Origin: Candidatus Coatesiibacteriota bacterium
GTDB taxonomy: Bacteria; RBG-13-66-14
Reading direction: 5' to 3'
Assembly (NCBI GenBank): GCA_030631385.1
Contig: DAOVLG010000064.1
Span: 1 to 7,759 of the forward strand
Length of the DNA stretch: 7,759 nucleotides
Positions 1-5,682 of the stretch are shown piece by piece. The position numbers and the translations under genes are program-made. The notes beneath the pieces were generated by a model. The model ran no database searches, had not been told where the DNA came from, and saw only the letters and a list, made by a program, of their open reading frames with translations. The stretch's first letter is position 1. The number at the start of each line of letters is the position of its first letter.

Positions 1-98
1 ACCAACTCAACCGGGCGGACCCGGGTTAAACCGATCGCCAGATCGCCCTTTCCCGAGGCCGTTGGTCCGCCGAGAAAGAGGACTTCAACTTCGGCCAT
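1..98 (-). CDS. miaA: tRNA dimethylallyltransferase, N-terminal fragment (runs off the window)
   Basis: MiaA transfers a dimethylallyl group from DMAPP to N6 of adenosine 37 in tRNAs reading codons that begin with U, and acts in the cytoplasm. Only 32 codons are present, from an ATG at 98-96 to the window edge. They read MAEVEVLFLGGPTASGKG, then DLAIGLTRVRPVELV. The family hallmark is a short beta strand, the P-loop GPTASGK, a helix, and then the PVE(L/I)(V/I) strand that leads to the SxDS motif, which lies outside the window. Spacing and order match the family closely. The start is backed by an AAAAGG ribosome binding site 7 bases upstream on the minus strand. The residue after the P-loop lysine is Gly where Thr or Ser is expected. 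The gene is divergent from the TPR gene, with about 100 bp between them. The identification rests on a short stretch, but that stretch is highly characteristic. Confidence 0.85.
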   Translation of the reverse strand, partial: MAEVEVLFLGGPTASGKGDLAIGLTRVRPVEL

Positions 99-145
99 GG
101 GTGGACCTTTTAAGACATTTTGTGCTGAAGGGTTAGGACTACCGA

Positions 146-174
146 TTTACAAGAGGCGCCAGACGTGCTAGATT
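146..174 (+). promoter_or_regulatory. sigma-70-type promoter with extended -10 for the TPR gene
   Basis: The -35 box is TTTACA (146-151, 5 of 6 to consensus). A 17-bp spacer follows, then the -10 box TAGATT (169-174, 4 of 6), preceded by a TG at 166-167 that makes an extended -10 (TGcTAGATT). The predicted start site is near 181, giving a leader of about 20 bases. Optimal spacing and the extended -10 make this a credible promoter. It has not been shown experimentally. Confidence 0.6.
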
Positions 175-200
175 ACATGAGGAAAATAGGTTAAAAACCC

Positions 201-3068
201 ATGACCGTGGATACCAAGCTTCCGCCCGAGTTCCACCCCCTGGCCGATCTATCCGGCCGGCGTAGTTACCGCCTCGTCCACCGCATGCCCGGTGAGGATC
301 CCGGTCTGGACCGGGTCATCATGGAAAGCCTCAACACCGCCCAACGGAGGGCCTTCCTCATAGAGTTCGTCGGTGAGCTGAGAAGCGACGGCGCCACCTT
401 CCTGGATCTGCTGGCCGAGATGGCGCGGGAGCTCGGCTTTGCGGTGATCCACCCACACAGACTCGGTAGGGTTGTCGAACCCCTCAGCCTCCTGGAACAG
501 ATCTTGGAGGAGTTCACCACTTGGGAGGAGCTGGGTGAATCCCTCCCCGAGGAGATGAGGGGAGAGCTCGACCTGATTAGTGGGGAATACTCCGATCCGA
601 CCGGGCCTGTATCCCGCAGCCCGGCGGGGATGCGCTGGGCACGGGTGGATTATACCATCGAACTCCTCGAGAGGGTTGTAAAGAGACCGGTGGCTGTTTT
701 TGTTGACAACGTCGAGCTTGGCGGCGATCTGGAAACCCTGGCCATCCTGGAACGCCTCATGTGTGAGAGGAGTCGCCTGTCGTTCCTGGTGGTCCTGGCA
801 AACGTCGGGGACGCGCTCTTCCCCGATTTCTTCGAGAAGGTGGACAGCCTTTACATCCGGTACGTTCCCGAGATCGGCCTGGATGATCTGGGGCTCTTGG
901 GTGAAGAGCTCGCCCAAAGGCTCACCCGGAACCGGCTTGAGCAGTACCTCTCCGAGATTCCGAAGAGTCGGGTTTACGTCGAGCAGCTCAAGGCCTACTA
1001 CGAATTGGAGCTCGGTGGTGGGTTTGAGGATCAACTTCTCATCCCGAAGACGCCGATCCAGCTCTTTATGTACCGCTGGGATCGGCTCGACGCTGAAAGA
1101 CGGCGTCTTCTGCTGGCTCTGGCCTGCCAGATGCGCCCCCAGTCAGTGGAGAGACTCGCGCGGATCAGCGGTTTTGATGAGCGTAAGGTCGCCTTGCTGT
1201 TGGACGATCTTCTGGAGAGGTTCTTCTGTGAACGTCGCGATTCCTCCTTCACGCTGGGCGCCCCCCACTTCTTCGACTGGATCAGGGACTTCGCCGACCG
1301 GGAGGAGATCGGAGAGATTCACCGGGCCTGCCTTCGGGAGGGTGTTGAGGGCACCCGGGGCCTCGCCCGGGATATTTTCCGGATCGAGCATCTCTGTGCT
1401 CTCGAACGATTCGATGAGGCCCTGGCCGAGCTTGTGACCGTCTTGAGGAACTTGCACGGGAGGGGCTTCTTCCCGACGATCTGCTCCCTCGGGTGCTACG
1501 TCGAAAAGATCGCGCCTAAAGGTGCGGATAGGCGGAACCTGCTCGAGGCGCAACTGATCCTTGCCGAGGCTGACGGTGAACTCCTGCGCTTCGAGGAGGC
1601 GCTCAGATTACTCGACAGCGTCAAAGACTCTCTTCAGGAAGACGATGCTCGTTGGGCGGGTAGGGAGCTTCTGTTGCGCGGGAACATCCACGAGGCCACC
1701 GACGACAGCGAGGCCGCCGTCGGGTGTTTCCAAGCGGCGTCCCGACGTTTCGGAAAAACGGTGGAGGGCGCCCGGGCCCTCTGGCGGGCGATAAAGACCC
1801 AGGAGGCCCTGGTGGACTCCGACCGGTACTCCGAGCTGGTGGACGAGCTCATGGATTATCCCGAGAAGAACGGGATTGGGCAGGTTAAGCGGATTGCCAG
1901 GGCCGGTTACCTGAAACAGAAAGGCAGGTTCCCCGAGGCGGAGAAGATTCTGGGTGATCTGGTGAGGGAGGTGGAGAAGGGTTTACCCGATTGGCTCCTG
2001 GTCTCCGCCAAGATTGATTACGGCAACGCCAACCGGCATCTGGGTAGGTTCGATGAGGCGTCGGGATACCTGACCGAAGCCCTCGAGTCCGCCCACCGGC
2101 TGGGTGATATGCGGGGGTTGGCCCAGGCCAAGCTGGGTATCGCCAACATCATGTACCTGAAGGGGCGTTTCAACGAAGCGGCCGCTCTTCACCTCGAATG
2201 CATGCCCATCTACGACAGGGTGAGGGTGCCCTATGAACGGATGATCATCCTGAACAATCTGGGCATGATCTACCAGAACTGGGGACGGCTGGAATCGGCT
2301 CTCGTCTGCCTGGAGAGGTGCCGGGATTACTTCTCCAGCACACAGTACACGGCCTACCTGAGCGCCGTGGAATTGAACTTGGGGCTGGTGCTTATAAACC
2401 TGGGTCGCGGTGAAGAAACGCAGGTTCTCATAGAAGGCCTCAAGGCTCGCCTGACCGAGGAGAGTCCGTACCGGCGCTTGATCCTCTGGGTGCTCGGGCG
2501 GGTGGCCCTGGAACAGGAGAACCTCGAACTGGCCGGCGAGCTTTTCTCCAAGGCCCGGCGCAGGTTCCAGGACGCTTCCATGTTGACCTGGGAGGTGAAC
2601 GCCGTCGTCTACCTCGCAAAAACCTGGCGGATGTCCCGACAGGCTCAACGGGCGAAGGTGCTGCTGGAAAAGATCCTGCCACGATTCGAGTCCCTGGATT
2701 CGGATAAACTCAAGGCGGATGTCCTGCAGGAGCTGGGGGAGGTGGAACTGGCGCTGGGCAATACCTCTGGCGCGTTGGAGAACGCCCGCCGGGCTTTGGT
2801 GTTGGGAGAGCTGAGCGATAACCCAATCAACAAGGCCCTCATCTTCTGGCTGATGGCCCGGGCGCATCTTGAACACGGCGACCTAAACGAGGCGAAGCAT
2901 TCACAGAAGAGCGCCTTGGACGAGTTGGAGAGGGTGCTGGGTGATCTGACCCTCCCCAGATACCGGCGGACCTTCCTCAGCCGACCGAGCATGCAGAAAC
3001 TGTTCTCCACGGCCTCGGAGCTATCGGTGGGTCTGGATCGGGGGAGGTTCGAGGAGGGCGGGGGATAG
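201..3068 (+). CDS. STAND-like protein with degenerate P-loop, winged helix and about 12 TPR repeats
   Basis: A 955-residue cytoplasmic protein with no signal peptide or membrane segment. Residues 45-225 have the layout of an AAA_16/STAND nucleotide-binding domain. The Walker A position (strand AFLIEFVGEL then RSDGATFL, 51-68) lacks the GxGK[ST] core. A Walker B-like strand (VAVFVDN, 164-170) keeps one Asp, and the sensor-1 strand (LSFLVVLANVGD, 193-204) lacks the usual Arg. Residues 225-270 resemble the lid. Residues 283-365 resemble the winged helix that follows such domains (DRLDAERRRLLLALA, then a phF.dwI motif). From about 448 to 912 there are roughly 12 TPR-like helix pairs, clearest at 599-632, 639-672, 679-712 and 836-870. 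The tail (LPRYRRTFLSRP, 918-929) resembles the C-terminal cap of AAA-TPR regulators. No DNA-binding, kinase or cyclase output domain is visible. It is probably a protein-interaction scaffold or a pseudo-ATPase signalling protein. ATG 201 is the first possible start after an in-frame TAA at 192-194, but its ribosome binding site is poor: GAGGA at 179-183 is 17 bases away, and AGG at 188-190 is 10 bases away. The exact role is unknown. Confidence 0.88.
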   Translation: MTVDTKLPPEFHPLADLSGRRSYRLVHRMPGEDPGLDRVIMESLNTAQRRAFLIEFVGELRSDGATFLDLLAEMARELGFAVIHPHRLGRVVEPLSLLEQILEEFTTWEELGESLPEEMRGELDLISGEYSDPTGPVSRSPAGMRWARVDYTIELLERVVKRPVAVFVDNVELGGDLETLAILERLMCERSRLSFLVVLANVGDALFPDFFEKVDSLYIRYVPEIGLDDLGLLGEELAQRLTRNRLEQYLSEIPKSRVYVEQLKAYYELELGGGFEDQLLIPKTPIQLFMYRWDRLDAERRRLLLALACQMRPQSVERLARISGFDERKVALLLDDLLERFFCERRDSSFTLGAPHFFDWIRDFADREEIGEIHRACLREGVEGTRGLARDIFRIEHLCALERFDEALAELVTVLRNLHGRGFFPTICSLGCYVEKIAPKGADRRNLLEAQLILAEADGELLRFEEALRLLDSVKDSLQEDDARWAGRELLLRGNIHEATDDSEAAVGCFQAASRRFGKTVEGARALWRAIKTQEALVDSDRYSELVDELMDYPEKNGIGQVKRIARAGYLKQKGRFPEAEKILGDLVREVEKGLPDWLLVSAKIDYGNANRHLGRFDEASGYLTEALESAHRLGDMRGLAQAKLGIANIMYLKGRFNEAAALHLECMPIYDRVRVPYERMIILNNLGMIYQNWGRLESALVCLERCRDYFSSTQYTAYLSAVELNLGLVLINLGRGEETQVLIEGLKARLTEESPYRRLILWVLGRVALEQENLELAGELFSKARRRFQDASMLTWEVNAVVYLAKTWRMSRQAQRAKVLLEKILPRFESLDSDKLKADVLQELGEVELALGNTSGALENARRALVLGELSDNPINKALIFWLMARAHLEHGDLNEAKHSQKSALDELERVLGDLTLPRYRRTFLSRPSMQKLFSTASELSVGLDRGRFEEGGG

Positions 3069-3071
3069 GCG

Positions 3072-3081
3072 GAATGCATTC
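3072..3081. repeat. 10-bp perfect palindrome in convergent gap
   Basis: GAATGCATTC is a perfect palindrome within the 35-bp gap between the convergent stop codons of the TPR gene (TAG 3066-3068) and rsgA (TAA 3104-3106). It has no loop and no T-tract, so it is not a standard terminator. It may be chance. No other terminator is visible in this gap. Confidence 0.3.
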
Positions 3082-3103
3082 GAGTAAGGTGGGAGGGGCT
3101 CTG

Positions 3104-4069
3104 TTATCGGGTCTTCTTTTCGTGTATCTTTGCGGGCAGGGTTTCCAGGATGGAGAGGTAGCCCTCGTAGCGGCTCCGTGCGATCGTACCGTCACCAACC
3201 CCTTCTTTGATCGCACAGTCGGGCTCGCTGACGTGTAGACAATCGCGGAACCGGCAATCGGCGGAATGTTTTCGGAGTTCGGGAAAAAGGTCGCCCAGCC
3301 CGCCTTTGGACACGCCCCACAGACCGAACTCTCGAATCCCCGGCGTGTCGGCTACGAAGCCGCCGGCCAGGGGCAGGAGCTCGATCACCGAGGTGACGTG
3401 TTTCCCCTTGCCGGAGAAGTCGGATATTTTGTCTGTCTTCAGTTGAAAGCCGGGTTGGATAGCGTTGAGTAAGCTGGACTTCCCCACACCGGACTCCCCG
3501 GCGAGAAGCGTGATCACCTTCCCCAGCAGACCGAGGAAATACTCGACGCCCCTGCCGCTTACCACGCTCGTTACGAGGGTTCTGTACCCGGCGGCTGAGT
3601 AGGGGGCGAGCAGCTCGTCGGCACGGCTGCAATCGTCCAGGAGATCGGCCTTCGTCCCGATCACCGCCGCGGGGATGCGGTCGGTCTCGGCGGAGCAGAG
3701 GAACCGGTCCAAAAGACCGGTGTGGAAGGCGGGCTCGGCGAAGGAAACGACGGCCAGGAGCCGGTCGGGATTCGCCACGATCACGTCCTCCACCGGCGCC
3801 CGGTCGGTTAGGTTCCGGCGGGACAGCACCCGTTTTCGCTGCTGTACGGCTACGATTCGGAAAATATCCCCGGCGGGTTCTATCTCGACACGATCGCCGA
3901 CGGCGAGGGCGGTGGTGTAGGTGTGTCTCGCCTCGCGCCGGATGGATTTCGGCAAAAAACACCGGACCGATCCCTCGATGGCGGGTCCGGTTTGTCTTTG
4001 GCCCACCAGCTCCCAGGGAAGGACCCAGGAGTTGTTGCCCTCGATCTTTGTAACCAGGCCTCTGGGCAA
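3104..4069 (-). CDS. rsgA: Ribosome small-subunit-dependent GTPase A (RsgA/YjeQ)
   Basis: RsgA is a circularly permuted GTPase that binds the 30S subunit, checks decoding-site maturation and releases assembly factors such as RbfA on GTP hydrolysis. At 321 residues it has the usual family length. An N-terminal OB-fold (about 1-85, with VGDRVEIEP at 57-65) is followed by the permuted G motifs: G4 GTKADL (138-143), G5 TSVVSG (167-172), G1 GESGVGKSS (191-199), switch I with SGKGKH (219-224) and G3 DTPGIREFG (241-249). The C-terminal zinc knuckle has C272, C277, H279 and C285 in the canonical Cx4CxHx5C spacing. Switch I reads KHVTS where most homologues have HTTT, a mild change. The start is TTG (4069-4067). 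An in-frame TAA lies five codons upstream of it, and GAGG sits 8 bases before it, so no earlier start is possible. It lies 92 bp downstream of the MFS gene on the same strand and is probably co-transcribed with it. Confidence 0.97.
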   Translation of the reverse strand: MPRGLVTKIEGNNSWVLPWELVGQRQTGPAIEGSVRCFLPKSIRREARHTYTTALAVGDRVEIEPAGDIFRIVAVQQRKRVLSRRNLTDRAPVEDVIVANPDRLLAVVSFAEPAFHTGLLDRFLCSAETDRIPAAVIGTKADLLDDCSRADELLAPYSAAGYRTLVTSVVSGRGVEYFLGLLGKVITLLAGESGVGKSSLLNAIQPGFQLKTDKISDFSGKGKHVTSVIELLPLAGGFVADTPGIREFGLWGVSKGGLGDLFPELRKHSADCRFRDCLHVSEPDCAIKEGVGDGTIARSRYEGYLSILETLPAKIHEKKTR

Positions 4070-4077
4070 AGCGACCG

Positions 4078-4081
4078 CCTC
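4078..4081 (-). promoter_or_regulatory. ribosome binding site deciding the TTG start of rsgA
   Basis: GAGG on the minus strand, 8 bases before TTG 4069. With the in-frame TAA five codons upstream of the TTG, it fixes TTG as the rsgA start codon. Confidence 0.75.
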
Positions 4082-4161
4082 GTTTTAGCTGCTGTCAACC
4101 GAAGAACCGTCGTCGGCGAGGGCCGACCGATCGGGAGAGGAGCTGCGTGCCTTGAACTCGG

Positions 4162-5496
4162 CTACTCCTTCGGTATGTAATAGGGTAACCGGTACTCGCT
4201 CTTTTTGTACCGGTCGCGTTCGTGGTGATCGCGGAAGACGTAGGTGATGAAAAGGGCGTTGGCCGTTATGAGGGCCCCGGCGAAGAAGAAGGGCGCCTGG
4301 GGCGCTACGCCCTCGTAGAGGTAGCTGGCGACGAGCGGTCCGACAACCAGGCCGAAGGATGTGATCGTGCCCACGCCGCCCAGCACCGTGGCCCTGCCGC
4401 GCAGGGGCATGTTCTCCACGGAAAGGCTCATCCAGCTCGGCAGGATCAGCGCCACGCCGGTACCCGACATGATCATCATGGTGTAGTAAAAACCCGCCCG
4501 GGTGGTGAAGGGAAGCATGACCGTGGCCGATGAAACCAAGAACATCCCCAGGATCATCAGATACTTTCGTCCGATCCGCTCGGCGTAGCGCCCGGCGGGA
4601 TAAACGCAGAGAATGGTCGAGAGGGACAGGAAGAGGAAACCGTAACCGATCTGGTACGTTTGGAGCCGCAGCACCTGGTCGGCGTAGATCACTAAGACGC
4701 TGGTGTTGATGCCCACGATGAACATGTTGATGAAGCCCTGGAGGGAGAGGGCCATGAGCCTCTTGTTTTTGTACAGCGCCGACAGCGCCTGTCCCAGCTC
4801 ACGCCACCAGTTGTGAACCGCCTCGGATCTGCCCCGACTTACCCTGGGCTCCCTGCGCTGCCGACGCAGGGTCTCACGCATGAAGAGAAAGGACAGAAGC
4901 GCCGTCAGGCCGATGAGCATGGACGCCGACAAGAAGGTCCACCGGGCCCCTCCCCCCCCGACCCCGCCGAACCAGTCCATCAGGTAGAGCCCGATCGCCG
5001 GTCCGATACCGGAGCCCAGGGCGAAGCTCAGGTTCAACATGCCCAACGCCGCGTCGCGCCGCTTGCGACCCATCATGTCCGTCACCATGGCGTTGGCCGC
5101 CGGCCAGATGACCGAGTTACCCGTACCGTCCAGGGCGCGGAGGGGGATGTAGAGCCAGACCAACCAGGGGACGGTGATCAGGGAGATCAAAAAGGGGCTC
5201 AGGCAGGAGATCGCCAGTCCGATGACGATCATCAGCCGCCGCCCGTGGCGGTCGGCCAGGGAGCCGCCGAAGATCTTCAGGAAGGTGTTGGTGAAGGGGA
5301 AGGCGGCGATGGCCAACCCGACCAGCCTGACCGAAGCGCCCAGGATTTTTATCGAGTAGAGCTGAAGCGCCGGGATGACGATCCCGTACCCCAGCTCGGC
5401 GGCGAAGATCGTCACCAGGAGCAGGGCGTAATTCCGGTTAACGTGGATATTCCGGAGCCCGAGCGGTTTTGAGCGTTTTCCCAACGGCCGATCCAC
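4162..5496 (-). CDS. Major facilitator superfamily transporter, probable drug/H+ antiporter type
   Basis: A 444-residue inner-membrane carrier with about 12 predicted membrane helices: roughly 22-43, 57-77, 88-108, 110-131, 148-172, 187-206, then a charged cytoplasmic loop 207-245, then 247-270, 280-300, 311-330, 335-356, 368-392 and 401-421. MFS motif A is clear in the loop after helix 2 (GGSLADRHGRRLMIVIG, 77-93), and its pseudo-repeat follows helix 8 (AGRYAERIGRKYLMILG, 301-317). Helix 5 carries a motif C-like GSGIGPAIGLYL (161-172), which in this superfamily marks proton-driven antiporters, so efflux is the best guess. The substrate cannot be read from the sequence. A Gly-rich loop (177-183) is encoded partly by a run of eight G. 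The start is GTG (5496-5494) with no Shine-Dalgarno. The nearest upstream in-frame stop is a TGA, and no ATG, GTG or TTG lies between. The promoter sits so close that the leader is only about 10 bases. Residue 5 (TTG) is a less likely alternative start. Confidence 0.93.
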   Translation of the reverse strand: MDRPLGKRSKPLGLRNIHVNRNYALLLVTIFAAELGYGIVIPALQLYSIKILGASVRLVGLAIAAFPFTNTFLKIFGGSLADRHGRRLMIVIGLAISCLSPFLISLITVPWLVWLYIPLRALDGTGNSVIWPAANAMVTDMMGRKRRDAALGMLNLSFALGSGIGPAIGLYLMDWFGGVGGGGARWTFLSASMLIGLTALLSFLFMRETLRRQRREPRVSRGRSEAVHNWWRELGQALSALYKNKRLMALSLQGFINMFIVGINTSVLVIYADQVLRLQTYQIGYGFLFLSLSTILCVYPAGRYAERIGRKYLMILGMFLVSSATVMLPFTTRAGFYYTMMIMSGTGVALILPSWMSLSVENMPLRGRATVLGGVGTITSFGLVVGPLVASYLYEGVAPQAPFFFAGALITANALFITYVFRDHHERDRYKKSEYRLPYYIPKE

Positions 5497-5512
5497 TTTA
5501 AGGTTGTGGAAA

Positions 5513-5542
5513 ATTCTACCTTTCCGAGTAGGCGGGGGTCAA
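5513..5542 (-). promoter_or_regulatory. sigma-70-type promoter for the MFS-rsgA unit
   Basis: On the minus strand the -35 is TTGACC (5542-5537, 5 of 6) and the -10 is TAGAAT (5518-5513, 5 of 6), with an 18-bp spacer. The predicted transcription start is around 5507-5504, only about 8-11 bases before the GTG at 5496, so the mRNA would have almost no leader. That agrees with the lack of a Shine-Dalgarno. Confidence 0.62.
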
Positions 5543-5627
5543 ACCGGGGGCGTCTCGCTTCGAATAGATTCTGCGGAAGTGTAGTGCTGACCCTATACCT
5601 GGGTGATTAGCGGTCTGTTACCGTTTG

Positions 5628-5636
5628 TGATATATT
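5628..5636 (+). promoter_or_regulatory. extended -10 element for the radical SAM gene
   Basis: TGaTATATT is an extended -10: TG at 5628-5629, then TATATT at 5631-5636 (5 of 6). No good -35 is found 16-18 bp upstream, which is typical of promoters that rely on the extended -10. The predicted start site is about 5643, giving a leader of about 40 bases. Confidence 0.55.
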
Positions 5637-5648
5637 CCCGTTCGGGAA
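5635..5648. promoter_or_regulatory. 14-bp palindrome over the promoter, possible operator
   Basis: TTCCCGTTCGGGAA has perfect 6-bp arms around a central TT. It overlaps the end of the -10 and the predicted start site of the radical SAM gene. The two-base centre is too small for a stable hairpin loop, so a dimeric repressor site is more likely than an RNA structure. No second copy is seen in the window. Confidence 0.4.
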
Positions 5649-5667
5649 AGGCTGCGAAAACAGGCGT

Positions 5668-5675
5668 GGGAGAAG
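5668..5675 (+). promoter_or_regulatory. ribosome binding site of the radical SAM gene
   Basis: GGGAGAAG lies upstream of ATG 5683, with the GGAG core (5669-5672) 10 bases away. This is slightly long but acceptable, and it supports ATG 5683 as the start. Confidence 0.6.
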
Positions 5676-5682
5676 AACCTGC

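Noticed and set aside
1983..2876. 297-codon open frame on the minus strand inside the TPR gene
   Set aside because: It lies fully antisense to a gene with clear TPR periodicity. Its protein is rich in Gln, His and Pro, as expected from the complement of GC-rich codons, and shows no domain.
3192..3962. 256-codon open frame on the minus strand overlapping rsgA in another frame
   Set aside because: It is an Arg/Pro-rich shadow with no motifs, while the rsgA frame has all the GTPase motifs and the zinc knuckle.
4093..4098. Perfect -35 box TTGACA on the minus strand upstream of rsgA
   Set aside because: A -10 at 17 bp would fall on the start codon region as GTCGCT, which has no match to TATAAT, so no separate rsgA promoter is supported.
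4112..4127. 6-bp stem with loop GAGG (GTCGGC/GCCGAC) between the MFS gene and rsgA
   Set aside because: It is short and lacks a T-tract on either strand, so it is not a terminator. It is probably chance in GC-rich DNA, though a weak intercistronic stem cannot be excluded.
4813..5472. 219-codon open frame on the plus strand opposite the MFS gene
   Set aside because: It is antisense to a convincing 12-helix transporter. Its composition (Gln, Asp, Gly, Pro) is that of a shadow frame and it has no ribosome binding site.
5512..5514. ATT preceded by AAAGG as an alternative MFS start
   Set aside because: ATT starts are very rare, and this one would lie within the predicted -10 box, upstream of the transcription start.
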